Assembly (NCBI RefSeq): GCF_040412425.1
Contig: NC_089749.1
Location: 14,382,662-14,446,661, forward strand
Source of the DNA: Macrobrachium rosenbergii
Taxonomy: Eukaryota; Arthropoda; Malacostraca; Decapoda; Palaemonidae
Length of the DNA: 64,000 nucleotides
Reading direction: 5' to 3'
Shown here piece after piece: positions 1 to 13,929 of the stretch. The notes under the pieces are model-generated. The model saw only the letters and a program-made list of their open reading frames with translations. It was not told where the DNA came from and searched no databases. A program made the translations under genes and the position numbers. Within the stretch, counting starts at the first letter, position 1. Each line of letters starts with the position of its first letter.

Positions 1-1006
1 TTACCCACAAATATTAAGAACCCCAGCATAAACTAAGATTTTTTTTTACTTCATTCTAAAAATGAGTCTACTGATTACTCATAGGTTTCAAATCTGCTGA
101 CTTATTCTAGGCTGAAATTGAATGATTCGCCTATGATAAAAATGGGATATCCCAACACAAGGGTCCTAACCCCTAGCCTTTGTTAGACCTACGACCTCAT
201 ATCCGATAAAACACGAGAATGTTTGAGTTAGCAGAAATAGATTGGGATAAGGTGTGTTTAACCCTTGGCCCATAGGCCTATGTCGTGGTGCTGGTGGCAG
301 ATGGGTATTTTATCATTCCCATATTTTTCCCAAGGCAGAAATTTCCGGCTTCGAATAAATCTCGCCGTTTTCTATGATCGATAAAGGTTGGTCGTGGGTG
401 TATGTAAATTTTAAACAGGATGGAAAACGCCATGTAGTTTAAGAAATATGAAACCAAAAGACTATTCCGGGGAGCTTGTTTTTTTGCAGATTGTTTTTTT
501 TATCCTTCACTCAGTGCCATTTTTATTTCTTTTTTTCATTCAGTAGATGAAACCTTATTCACTTGGAACAAGCCCACCAAAGGCGCCACTGACTTGAATT
601 TTCATTGCAAGCTTCCAAAAAATATGATGTTCATTAGGAAGAAGCAAGACGAGGTAAAGGGAAATTCAGGAAGAAGAGATCTCATTAATTAAAAAAGAAA
701 AAATAAATTAATAAATAATAAATTAGTTAACAGACAGAATTTTCTTCGAAATGAAAGGAGAATAGTGTAAGTAAGGGTAGCAATGCATTGCATCCGTGTC
801 AGCTGTTTTCTACTTTCAGTTGTTTTCTATTTTCATCCGAGAAGTGGAGAACAGAGCAGAGCCACATATATCTCGCACAAATCTCTTTTGGAAGGAACTA
901 AACAATTTACCCGGCGAACGTCTTCCCCAGTATCAGCAATTGCCCCGGAAACCCAACGCCGGGTCTTGCACATTCAACATTCCGGGAAAGCAATACTTTA
1001 CCGACG

Positions 1007-1009
<3 letters not shown>
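1..1009. other. AT-rich sequence, no gene recognised
   Basis: I see no conserved coding frame, splice-flanked exon or RNA gene here. Short open frames near 783-1062 run into the (CT)n tract and look like chance. Confidence 0.5.
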
Positions 1010-1055
<46 letters not shown>

Positions 1056-1056
1056 C
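1010..1056. repeat. (CT)n microsatellite
   Basis: Near-perfect CT dinucleotide run with one CC interruption. Confidence 0.95.
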
Positions 1057-1204
1057 GGGTGAGAGCTGCATTCATATTACTGGTCTTGCAGCCGTGTTGC
1101 TATAATGGCTTAAAGACTGAGAGAAGTTGTGTAGATTTTTATCGTTGAATTTGTTTCAGTTTTATTTCAAAATGTCCTTGTTGTCCATTATATTTAAAGC
1201 AATA

Positions 1205-1209
1205 GATGT

Positions 1210-1302
<93 letters not shown>

Positions 1303-1311
1303 GTATGTATG
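1205..1311. repeat. (AT)n followed by (GTAT)n microsatellite
   Basis: About 80 bp of perfect AT repeat passes into five GTAT-type tetranucleotides. Confidence 0.95.
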
Positions 1312-1553
1312 GCTTAGCAATAAAGCCGCAACCGACCAGGATTTACGACCCTTTTCATATCTCTTTCCGGATGTTAGATACATAAATCACCCGTCAGATT
1401 GATTACAATGACATATATGCCAATTATACCTATTCATGCGTATTTTCTCATTTCTCTTCTGATTTCAATTTCCCATTGTTCCTACAATCTTCTATCTGGT
1501 GAGAAGAAAGTCCACTGATACCTATAGTGTTAAGGCCAGACTGTTCTTCCTTT

Positions 1554-1604
1554 GAGCTGTTAATCAGCTAAGTGGTCTGGTTAAACTAAGGTATACTTAA
1601 CTTT
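1554..1604 (+). mobile_element. 5'-truncated tRNA-derived SINE tail
   Basis: The 3' end of the SINE seen in full at 61083-61340: the same 'gctgttaatcagct' palindrome followed by the 'actaaggtatacttaacttt' tail. Only about 50 bp remain. Confidence 0.65.
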
Positions 1605-2570
1605 AATTCCTTCCTTTATCTTCCTTTTTCATTTTCCTCTCTCACGCGGAACAGGTAAGGGTGTAGATTTCACTCTGAAAAAATAATGCAGTTGTGATTA
1701 CTATGCCTCACCCGTTGGGCTCTTGACGTCTCTGTTTCCCAAAATTTTGGACACGCTGCCCACCGAAAACCTTGAATCCGGAATAGAAAACGAAGACGAA
1801 ACCTCTTTCTCCACGTCAGATGCGAAAAAACATACACCCAGCACTAATACTCAGTCTATTACCCATTGTGATACACGGATTCAAGGTTTTCAGTAGGAAA
1901 AACGTATCGAGGAAAATGTTAGGGAACTTAGAAGTTATTTCGGTCATTTCTTTAATACCTCCGTCATAAAATATGTACTTAATCTGATGAGAATTTAAAA
2001 CCAAGGGAAGCAATCTCTTGTTCTTGAAATGAAATATAAACAATATTAATAAGAAAGGATCTACACCCAGTGTATGGTGAGGTGTTTCATGTGACATAAA
2101 ATAATAACTAATGCAAAAAAAAACCGTAATAATATCCGGACTTCAAAGACATCTGTTTTGCTATGATGTTAAAAAGACGCACTTCTTGATTTCCTTGGGC
2201 TATGTAAGGACTGAGGGAAAAAAGGCATCTTTTCCTAACCTGACCTTCGTGCGAGCTGGCACTCTGTGTTTTCTTTAGAATTAGTAAAAAATGAACAGGT
2301 TTCTGGAGCAGAGAAATTATTAATTTTAATATTCTCAACGAGAACAAGTGTTAGGTCTTTGTTGAATGTTTTTATTACTTATTGTTCAAAAGATGGGTAG
2401 CCAAGGTCGTTCGTGTGATAAAAACGCGTCCTTGGAAATTATTTTTTTTTCTTTTTTATGGCTACAGTATGTGTTTATTTCTTTCTGTAAATGCACAAAC
2501 ACACGCAATGCAAACTGCAATAATACTAATAATGCCTACATTACTAATATTACAATCATTAATATAAATA
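1605..2570. other. Gene-free stretch
   Basis: No credible exon or repeat family was recognised. Open frames at 1816-2097 and 2108-2347 (minus) show no domain or splice context. Confidence 0.4.
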
Positions 2571-2574
2571 CATA

Positions 2575-2708
2575 TATACTCAGTATATATATATGTTTAT
2601 GTATGAATATATATAGATATATGTATATATATATGCAATGTATGAATAAGTATAGATATATATATGTATATATATTTACATATATATAGTGTAATATATG
2701 TATATATG

Positions 2709-2774
<66 letters not shown>

Positions 2775-3048
2775 TCTGTATATATATACATATAAATTAC
2801 ACCACTCCCACTTAATACACAACAATCTTGTGGGATAATAAAGACGCATAAAGCAGGCTTAGGTGCTTCCTCCTTTCGAGGAAGATAAGAGGAAGAACAT
2901 AAGGCTACGCTTTTCACTGGGGAAGAGGAAATTTCTTTATGCTTCGCATGTGCCTGAGCGAATATTTGTAGTGCGGGTATTAAAGTACTGTCTATGATGC
3001 AGTGAACTATGAAAGACGTTTTCAAAATAAGCTTACATACATACACAA

Positions 3049-3139
<91 letters not shown>

Positions 3140-3245
3140 ATTATATAGATGTATATATATATATATGTATATATGTATAAAATATATATATATATGTATA
3201 TATATATAAATGTAAATATATGTATATATGTGTCTTATGTATATA
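2575..3245. repeat. Compound AT / CA microsatellite cluster
   Basis: Interrupted (AT)n around 2714-2773, (CA)n at 3048-3073 running into (AT)n to about 3131, and further imperfect ATGT/AT runs. The 2774-3047 spacer has no recognisable gene. Confidence 0.9.
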
Positions 3246-3686
3246 TAAATATACACATGATTTAATGGTAGTTCGTCTGGATCCTACTTACGTGGATATT
3301 ATGCTTAGTGGGAAAAATGAGTCCATGAATTCTGCCTTAGAGCAGAATTATCGTTTGATAACACTCCTTGCTACTTACTTCTATTATATTTTGGCAATTT
3401 CCTCAGATATTTCAAGTTGTTTAACGAGTACTCTCTGATTTCAGAAATTCATTGAGGGAAGGCAAAATGGAGTGAAATTGTTGTAAAATCAACAGAAGCA
3501 AAACAAAAAAGTTCGTATTTACCGAAAGCCATCAATGTTAGCCTTACTTTTCCGTGCCTTCAACAGAGATCAATGAATATTTTCCAATTGCATTTGCAAG
3601 TAATCAATAACTTTCAAGATACCGCTATCGTTAAACTCACCACATTTTGAAAACCGTGCGTTTGAAATGAAATTGTAATAAAAAAG

Positions 3687-4058
3687 TAAAAAATGCGCCG
3701 AAGTTTCTTCAGCGCAATCGAGTTTTCTGTACAGCGTACAATCAAAGCCACCGAAAATAGATCTCTCTTTCGGTGGTCTCGGTATAATGCTGTATGAGCC
3801 GCGGCCCATGAATCTTTAACCACGGCCCGTTGGGGGCCTGTCCTATATTGTAGCCGGACGCACGATTATGGTTAACTTTAACCTTAAATCAAATAAAAAC
3901 TACTGAGGCTAGAGGGCTGCAATTTGAGACGTTTGATGATTGGAGGGTGGATGATCAACATACCAATTTGCAGCCCTCTAGCCTCAGTAGTTTTTAAGAT
4001 CTGAAGGCTGACGGACAGACAAAGCGGGCACAATAGTTTTCTTTTACAGAAAACTAAA
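3687..4058 (+). mobile_element. Hairpin MITE-like element, copy 1
   Basis: One of five dispersed copies in the window (3687, 13596, 16728, 53165, 59661). Near the left end is 'agttttctgtac' and at the right end 'tacagaaaact', which are inverted complements. The right half carries a long inverted repeat: 'ctactgaggctagagggctg' near 3900 pairs with 'cagccctctagcctcagtag' near 3973 across a loop of about 45 bp. There is no coding capacity. This fits a non-autonomous foldback or MITE element. Orientation is arbitrary. Confidence 0.75.
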
Positions 4059-4186
4059 AAGTAATTCTTAAAAATTTTAAGACGAGAAGAATGGCTTCAC
4101 CTTATTCCAAAAAATGCCAAATAAAATCTAAAAACCTCCCCTTTCAAAAAACTATATAAACAAGAGGGACGACCTAGCTAGAAATT

Positions 4187-4189
<3 letters not shown>

Positions 4190-4235
<46 letters not shown>

Positions 4236-4236
4236 C
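4190..4236. repeat. (GT)n-(GA)n compound microsatellite
   Basis: Seven or so GT units pass directly into GA units. The flanking 4059-4587 sequence shows no gene. Confidence 0.9.
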
Positions 4237-4587
4237 TGACTGCGCTGGGCTGAGGCTAGAATAATAATAACGAGAGAAAAAAAAACATGGCAGGTGCATT
4301 TCCGTGAACAAGAGATGCAAATTTGGCTCATCGCCAATCCTTTATTGGCCCGACATTCCCAGGGAGAGAGAGAGAGAGCTTCGGCCTCAAAGGAATGCAA
4401 TTTTCCCAAGAGCAATCCGATTGGCCTGAGCCGTAGGTGGCGTTTCCCAAGCCTCACGGAATGCGCCGGAATGAAGTTTCGGCGGTGGGCGAGGTTTGGA
4501 GGTTTTCGACGGAGCGGAACAAAAATTGCGAGTGCATATGGGAAACTGTAAGAGGATGAGGTGTCTAGAAAAATTACTGAATGATTT

Positions 4588-4900
4588 GAATATAGAATTT
4601 AGGCCAAAGGCCAAGCACTGGGACCTATGACGTCAATCAGCGCTGAAACTGAAATTGACAGTAAAAGGTTTGAAAGGTGTAACAGGAAGAAAGCCTCACA
4701 GTTGCACTATGAATCAATTGTTAGGAGAGGATGAAAAGTAAGATGGAAGAAATAGAATATAAAAGGAGGTACAGTAAAAGGAACGAAAGAGGTTGCAACT
4801 GGGGGTGGGGGCGAAGGCACGTTGCAAAGAACCTTTAGTAATGCCTACAGTGCACCGAAAGAGGTGAACTGACGGCACTGCCCCCTACGGGGAAAAAAAA
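4588..4900 (+). mobile_element. SINE-like dispersed repeat, copy 1
   Basis: Begins 'gaatatagaatttaggccaa' and ends near 'ccccctacgggg', followed by an A-rich tail. A second copy in the same orientation lies at 9319-9607 with the same order of blocks: 'gggacctatga', 'gaaaggaacgaaag', 'ttgca' and a final 'gaggtg.act'. There is no coding frame. It is classed as SINE-like from its size, A-rich 3' end and dispersal; the promoter boxes were not clear to me. Confidence 0.65.
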
Positions 4901-4929
4901 ACAAATAGATAATGAAAGAGAATAATTGT

Positions 4930-5680
4930 GTTAGCATGTAAAGATTGTATGATCTCAAGAACGTCTAAAAGATTATAAAATCATTAACATATATAAAAAT
5001 ATAGAATTGTTAGTGCGTACAGTGTAAAAGAATAAGAGCATGAAAAAATTGTAAACCAGAAACATATATTATAACATAAAAAAAATCGTTCTTGCATATA
5101 AAGCGCAAAAGTATAAGGTTATCTAAAAGATTACAAAAAACATGAACACTTACTGAAAGATATAAAAATTGTTAATGCATATAGAGTGCAAAAGATTAAG
5201 AGTATCTTAAAAATTACAAAAACGTAAACATATATTACAAGCCTGAAAAATTGATAGTGCTTATAAAAGAGTGCAAGGGCATCTAAAACCTTACAAAAAG
5301 ATAAACGTATATTACAAGATTTAAAAAATCGTTGATACTTAAAAAGTGTCAAAGTATAAAAGTATCTGAAAGATTACAAAAAACAAAGCATTTATTCAGA
5401 GATCGAAAAATTGATAGTGCATATAAGAGTGTAAGATTATAAAAGCACCTACAAAATTGCAAAAAGCATAAAAATATATTAAAAGATATAATGTATAAGA
5501 GCTGGTCAAAAGTATAAAAGTAACAGCTCAAAGAAAGTATGCTTATAACCTTACGTGACCTTTAAAAAGGTATAAGCGTTTATAAAAAGTATAAATGTAG
5601 AAACGTATATCAAAACCGTAAAAGTATAAACGTATATAAAAGACACAAAAGCGTTTATAAAAAGTATAAATATAAAAATA
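4930..5680. repeat. Irregular AT-rich tandem repeat, about 60-bp unit
   Basis: Successive blocks combine 'aagtataaaagtat', 'aaagattacaaaaa', 'cataaacatatatta' and 'attgttaatgcatata' with spacing around 55-75 bp. The copies are degenerate and no protein is encoded. Confidence 0.65.
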
Positions 5681-6392
5681 AAGTCATTTCCCTGATAAGG
5701 AATGCTCAAGAGGAAAATACACTCATACATATATGTATATATATACATATATATGTGTGGTTGTGTATGTGTTTGTTTATGTATGTGAATATATTTTATA
5801 TATATATAATATACCTATATATGTATTTATACATATATACTGTATATATATAAATGTGTATGTATATTATATACATACGCGTATATAAATTCCATGAAAC
5901 CAATAGAAGCATATATATCACAATAATCCTACGCGAGTATATAAAAATATACATTTTTGTACCTCGATAAAACGTAAAATATGACATCCATTCTTACGCT
6001 GTCGATAAGAAGAGCCTTGGAGCTCAAGAAAAGAATAAAAATAAGATATATAAAAGAACTGGAAAATAAAAGCTACTCAAACGATTCTGAGGACGCAGCT
6101 TTGATCTGGACTTATAAAACATTACGTTCGTAGAAGCAGATAACATGATCAGAATAATCTTCTTCCTTTTGCCATGCTACATTTATTTTTTTCCTTCCTC
6201 TTCCTCTTCACTAAAAAACAAAACGAAGGAGGAAAATGTTCAGTTGATATGAAAAGCCTATGATAATCCAGTAAAGATTCTTTGAAAGAGTTTTTTTTTT
6301 TTTGACAACGCTTCACGGAACTGAAAAACATATTTCCAAGATGATTAGATTTTTCATTTTATAAATTCAGATTTATTCATAAATCATAATCT
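5681..6392. other. AT-rich stretch, no gene recognised
   Basis: Imperfect AT/ATGT runs to about 5880, then unremarkable sequence. Confidence 0.4.
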
Positions 6393-6462
<70 letters not shown>

Positions 6463-6512
6463 GATTTTTCGAAGACCTTCATTTATAAATTCTAATTTAT
6501 TCATATATCCTA

Positions 6513-6585
<73 letters not shown>

Positions 6586-6634
6586 AAATTTTTCGCTCTA
6601 AGAACTTCATTTATAAATTCTAAATTATTCATAT

Positions 6635-6700
<66 letters not shown>
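6393..6700. repeat. Three (CT)n tracts in a higher-order repeat
   Basis: (CT)n at about 6393-6459, 6513-6583 and 6639-6699 are separated by similar spacers containing 'ttcatttataaattctaa' and 'ttattcatatatcct'. A unit of about 125 bp has therefore been duplicated twice. Confidence 0.9.
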
Positions 6701-6703
<3 letters not shown>

Positions 6704-6933
6704 ATTTTTCACTCGAAGACCTTGTCTAAGCTGGAAAAATAAAACTTCCCCAATCAAATTTCTTTTCCAATTTACAATTCACAATGTACTTTATTAATTT
6801 AACTAGTTTTTTTATCCGTCCTCTAAATTGTCTGAATATATTACAATTTCCTGAGACGTTTTTATCTCCTAGTTTAACTCTTACCTCGCCGTATTTATTC
6901 CCTCTCCAGCGTAAGGTTGTTAAAATGTATTAA

Positions 6934-6935
<2 letters not shown>

Positions 6936-6970
<35 letters not shown>
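6936..6970. repeat. (ATT)n microsatellite
   Basis: Perfect trinucleotide run of about 11 units. Confidence 0.95.
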
Positions 6971-6971
<1 letters not shown>

Positions 6972-6989
6972 GAGCTTGATGACGCACGC

Positions 6990-7335
6990 TACGCTGCGCT
7001 GGAACCAGGCGCTGCCCGTCATGTCCCCCCTACCCTCCCGAACCCCTACCTACCCCACCCACACCCGGGGCGGACAAACAGGTTTGCAGGAGGGTGGATG
7101 TGTCATGTCTCCTCTACCCTCCCAATCCCCTACCGACCCCGCCCCCACCCGGGGCGGACAAACAGGTTTGCAGGAGGCGGGTGGATGTGTCATGTCTCCC
7201 CTACCCTGTCCATCCCCTACCGACCCCGCCCCCACCCGGAGCGGACAAACAGGTTTGTAGGAGGACGGTGGATGTGTCATGTCTCCCTCCCGATGCCCTC
7301 CCTACCCCGCCCCTACCCGGGCCGGACAAACAAGA
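6990..7335. repeat. GC-rich minisatellite, 84-87-bp unit, about 4 copies
   Basis: The anchor 'catgtc' recurs at 7020, 7104, 7191 and 7278 (periods 84, 87, 87). Each unit carries 'gacaaacaggtttg' and a C-rich block whose complement has G runs suited to quadruplex formation. Open frames here exist in all phases and are a by-product of the repeat. Confidence 0.9.
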
Positions 7336-7464
7336 AAGATCCGCTCTGCTTTTATTATTATGGACTATTATTCAGAAGAATGTACTGGTGCCTTTAATAA
7401 ATTCTACGATAATCCATGAATTTGGGTTAACCGATTGAGACCATATTAATAATATCAGATTTTT

Positions 7465-8905
<1,441 letters not shown>

Positions 8906-9002
8906 TTGTGTTTGGGGTCGACTTCTCTTTGTGTAGCTGCAATAATAATTCGAGAGGAATTTCATCCCTGAATAGTTCGTCTGTTGCCGTCGACGTCGTG
9001 AA

Positions 9003-9240
9003 TATAATAACAATAATAATTTAATCTTTATTTCGGCTCAGGGCCATGTACGTATGATATACAAAGTGCAGACAATACAATACACACAATCTAGATACAC
9101 TAGATAAAAATGGTAATTGGCAATATCCACGCAGTTGCTGAAGTAGTAGCAAAAATAGTAATTATGATAATGGTAATGACTTTACTAATATGTTGAGAAT
9201 AACAGTAAAAATAATAAAGATGATATCAGGCTTCTTCTCG
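9003..9240 (+). mobile_element. Dispersed repeat family C, 5' part
   Basis: Matches 60472-60700 block by block: 'aatctttatttcggctcagg' versus 'attttatttcagcttaagg', then 'acacaatctagataca' and 'ggcaatatccac'. It is preceded by AAT triplets in both places. No coding frame is seen and the class of element is unknown. Confidence 0.65.
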
Positions 9241-9318
9241 TATGATGGCCCTTGGTCTTACCGAGGGTCGGAAAAGACACGAGGTGATGACTTCCGCAAA
9301 TTCTATGGAATTGTAACT

Positions 9319-9607
9319 GGAATATAGAATTTAGGCCAAAGGCCCAGCGCTGGGACCTATGAGGTCATCATTGAACGCTGAAGCGGTAAACTGAGTAAAG
9401 GAGGTTTTAAAAGTGAAACAGGAAGAGACGCTCGCAGTTGCAATACGAAACAATTCTCAGGAGATGGTGGAAAGTAAGATTAAAGAAAGAGAGTGTGAAC
9501 GGAGGTCAGTGAAAGGAACGAAAGGGGTTGCAGCTAGGGGCCGTAGGGACGCCGCAAAGAATCTTACTTAATACTTACAGCGCACTGCGTGAGGTGCACT
9601 GCGGGGA
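9319..9607 (+). mobile_element. SINE-like dispersed repeat, copy 2
   Basis: Second copy of the family at 4588-4900, in the same orientation, starting 'ggaatatagaatttaggcc'. The two copies differ by substitutions and short indels, so this is an old insertion. Confidence 0.65.
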
Positions 9608-10665
9608 CTAATACTGTTTAGTGATGCATAAAAAGAATCGTTTCAGAGTATTCCTCAGACGTCTATTCCTCTCTGTAAAAGACACTTATATTCAAAGAAC
9701 CTCATTCCTTTCAATCACTATCTACAAATTTATCTTTCTTCATGTTTCGCTATAATTATAACAGTGAATTACCAATATCTCTCGAGGTATTTAGGATTCC
9801 AGTGATGCCTGTTATACGCTCCAATAACGGCTGGTATTGTACACTACATGGGCGGGACTCTTACTACGCCCTCAATACTCCTCGTTTATCTGGGTTACGG
9901 AAATGAGGCCCTTATGGGCGGATGAGCATTTGCATATCCCAGCGCGTCAACCTAAAAGATCGGCATATTTTGCGCAATTTTTGGCGTTGCGTCAAAATTA
10001 AGCGTCGCCTGAGTGTGATATTGTGCAACTTGTCCCAGTAGCCGGCCTGTTTTCACGACGAGAAAAGGCGGGCGGTGACATATGTGTGTGTGTGTGTAGG
10101 CGTGTGTGTAGGCGGAAAAAAATATTCAAATATTTATATTGAAGATATATAGACAAAATATTAAAATATTTATATTGAATATATATATATAAATCAATTG
10201 AACAACTTCAATAAGATACAGAATTTCAACTGATTAATGCAGTTCATGAGAATCTTATTTCGCATTAAACAATCATTCGGGAAATAGGATCCTAATTTAG
10301 ACCTACTCTCAGATCTAGTCATTTGGACCTGCTAACAGTCAGATAGACAGACAGACATACTAACAGACAAGCATAAAGACAAAACAGGCTAACAACACAT
10401 CCTTCTTGGATGATGGAAAGTTCCATTTCTTCTCAAGACATCGTAGCAAAGAAGCCCTGGGCATGGATGGTAATCCTACAGGATATTTGGGAATAGTATG
10501 ATGGGGGTAGTGGTAGGTGGGTGGGGTTGGGGCAGGTAGTGGGTGTGGGGAAATGGAATAGTCGTGTGGGTGTGGGAAATAGTTGGAAGTATGTGTACGT
10601 GTGGGAAACGAAGGTTGTGTAAAAACGTGTAGCAATATTAGCGGCGTATGTATGTATGTATGTAT

Positions 10666-10727
<62 letters not shown>

Positions 10728-11194
10728 AAGCTGAACCCTATTCATATAGAACAAGCAACGGAAGGTAATGGAAAATACAGAAAGAAGAAATTCACTTATT
10801 AAAAAACTCAAAAGACAAATTAAGAGCTCTGAAAATATTGTGACCATAAGTTGATAGCTGACGAAACCCCACAAGGATGAGTTAGACCAGGATTTATCAA
10901 ATCACGGATAATGAACTCAGGATTTCCAAGGATTTCCAAACCCCCAAGTAATCTCCTGTGAGTTTCCAGAGGATTTCACCCCAGCCTCTGTTTAGTAAGG
11001 TATGAAACGCTGATTACAATCTTTTTCACGCCACGCGTAATATTTAAAAAGAACGTGGATATTAAGAAGCCTCCGAGTCAATGGGGAGGGACCAAGGTTT
11101 TGGGATGGTGGGAGCCTGGAGTGAGATTGGGTGGCTCTTCAACCTTGAGATCAAAGGTCGAAATAAGGATGTAATGAAGAAACTCGATGCTGAT

Positions 11195-11200
<6 letters not shown>
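9608..11200. other. Gene-free stretch with small microsatellites
   Basis: Holds (GT)n at about 10083-10098, (GTAT)n at 10645-10669 and (ATT)n at 10668-10724. No exon or element was recognised otherwise. Confidence 0.45.
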
Positions 11201-11247
<47 letters not shown>

Positions 11248-11269
11248 AGTGGTAAAATCTTGTTTATCA

Positions 11270-11336
<67 letters not shown>

Positions 11337-11366
11337 AATGATAAAAACTTGGTTATCACAAGTTGT

Positions 11367-11435
<69 letters not shown>

Positions 11436-11501
11436 CACGCACGCAAGAGATCCAAGGAATTAACGTCGGTGAATTCATTTATGTGGGCAGATATCGGTAA
11501 A

Positions 11502-11578
<77 letters not shown>
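11201..11578. repeat. Four (CT)n tracts in a compound tandem repeat
   Basis: CT runs at about 11201-11244, 11274-11332, 11368-11430 and 11504-11575. The first spacers share 'aaaa.cttg.ttatcacaag', which shows duplication of a CT-plus-spacer unit. Confidence 0.9.
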
Positions 11579-12188
11579 ATAAAAAAAAGGAATATCTATA
11601 TAAAGCTACATATAATCATCTATATAAATCTATATAGAATCATCTGTCCTTCACACACACAGATCGACCTTGACCGGTTCCATGGAATTGTAAGCTGATG
11701 AGAGAGAGAGAGAAATAATCTATATTGTTTTACTCTCATTACATGACCACCATTGACCTTCTGATATGCCACCCCTGTTTGGAGGAGGGTCCCATTAGCG
11801 CTATTTCACTTTTTTTTTATATATATATCGCGATTCAACCTTGTCAAAGACAGTGAAAGGTTGGAAATGTCAGTACGGTGGCATTTTTAATGTTAATTAA
11901 ATAAATGGAGCCGTTTGCTCTGTACACAGAGCTCTTACGAAACAGCGCACCCAGAGCTAATCTTGACTGGAGAGGCTTTTGTGTTAGTGAAAATATTCTG
12001 GCAACAAATGGAATTCGTGGTGTCTAATGAGAGAGTAGTTATTATGGTATTCAGATTATTTTCAAGTTGATATGAATAGGTGAGTATTTTTTACGGTGAA
12101 GGGTTTTACACTGGCGTTTGGGTGTGTGTGTGTGTGTGCGCGTGCGCGCGTCTATGGTGATGAGCTTAAGACGAGAATTTTTCCAGTA

Positions 12189-12227
<39 letters not shown>

Positions 12228-13194
12228 AAGACCGGGAACCAAGTATAGTTTAATTGTAAAGACCTAAGGCTGGCTTTTATTCTTAGTGGCGCATAACCCT
12301 GAATATAGATTTTTTTTTATAATGGGGAATCTAAGAGAAGCATTTTTTTCCAGCTGTGAAGAGCATACGATACACTTGTTTTCAGTGAAAAACCTGAGAT
12401 GATAAAGTGAATATTGGCTGGAATTCGTAGAAGTGAATAATATAACTGCGCCCGGTTTAAGCGAATTTTTAATGATTTTATCATTAGCAAATTAAGATTG
12501 CATTTAGTAACAGTTGACTTGCCCTGAATTTAGTTCCGATTATTTTATATTGACTATTTTATTTTATATTGATTATTTTATATTAACTAGAGGAAATTTG
12601 GACTGAATTCAGTCGAGCGAATTTGGATTGAACTTAGCAGAACTGACTCTGGCTCCAATCTACTGTGACCATTAAAACCTAGAAGTCCATAATGGTGCGT
12701 AAATTCCATTCGCTAATTACCAGCCACTGCAAATTATCTAAACAAATTGCAAAAAATTAATTTACGACGTCGTAAAGAATCGGAAATGCCCCTTTCAGCA
12801 ATGATTGCCAGTCATTAACCGTGATTCCCTTCGTTTTTGGCAGAATTCTGCAGTGATGCCTCGCAATGGAGTCTCATAATGACTGACTATCAAGTGACAA
12901 TCAGTAGGCCAATCGAGATTCTTTTTCTTTTTCTTTTTTTTATCGCGCCGAAGTCGGTCAACTCGCAGAATACTTCGACCGGAAGCGGGCCAAGGTCAGT
13001 GAGAGGGCTTTCAGCGCGCGTACGTACGTACATACACACACACACACACATGCATATATATATATACATATATGTATGTATAAATATATGTGTTTGTGTC
13101 TGTGATCTACACGCGTGAATTTATAATCGCACAGTATTAAGCCACGAATGTTTAAGGTTGAATTCACTGTATTTGCGATATTTGCGGCTTGATA

Positions 13195-13292
<98 letters not shown>

Positions 13293-13595
13293 GTGTCTTT
13301 GTGTCAACGTTTGACTCCAAAATAAAGATAGATTAAATGAATTTTAAAAGCTACATGCCGTGTCCGTAGACTCCTCCGTACTCACACGCAAGAGCGGCAT
13401 TTAGAGGAATCTTTTCGATAACACTGTATCTTTTAACATTAAAGTCGTCCGAGGGGTGTGAACTCCCAGGCACGTGTAGGTCATTGCCACGCGACCTTGA
13501 AAACGACCTGGGTACGACGAGAGTACACCCAGCCCCTTTAAAGGTTCTCCAAACTTGATTTTCGGAGCAGCCAGCGAGATTAAAAAAAAAATAAA
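11579..13595. other. Gene-free stretch with T-run and CA/AT microsatellites
   Basis: Contains an interrupted poly-T tract (12192-12226), (GT/GC)n near 12120-12150, (CA)n at 13033-13048 and (AT)n at 13199-13281. No credible exon was seen. Confidence 0.45.
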
Positions 13596-13917
13596 AATGT
13601 TCCGAAGTTTCTTTGGCGCAATCGAGTTTTCTGTACAACCGCTGCAGCATATAATCAAGGCCACCGAAAACACGTCTATCTTTCGGTGGTCTAGTATGGC
13701 TAACTTTAACCTTAAATAAAATCAAAACTTCTGAGGCTACAGGGCTGCAATTTGGCATGTTTGATGATTGAGGGTGGATGATCAACATACCAATTTGCAG
13801 CCCTCCAACCTCAGTAATTTTTAAGATCTGAGGGCGGACAGAAAAAGTGCGGACAGAATAAAGTGCGGACGGACAGACAAATCCAGCACAATAGTTTTCT
13901 TCTACAGAAAACTAAAA
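13596..13917 (+). mobile_element. Hairpin MITE-like element, copy 2 (internally deleted)
   Basis: Same family as 3687-4058. It keeps both terminal 'agttttctgta'/'tacagaaaact' blocks and the hairpin arms, but lacks about 100 bp between the 'tttcggtggtct' block and the 'ggctaactttaacc' block. It also carries a short local duplication of 'agtgcggaca' near its right end. Confidence 0.7.
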
Positions 13918-13929
13918 AAGATTTTTAAA

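Noticed and set aside
6976..7438. Proline-rich coding region
   Set aside because: Open in three frames because of the GC-rich minisatellite, and repeated peptides track the DNA repeat exactly.
11151..11438. Arg-Glu and Leu-Ser repeat proteins
   Set aside because: Direct translations of (CT)n/(GA)n runs, present in every CT tract in the window.
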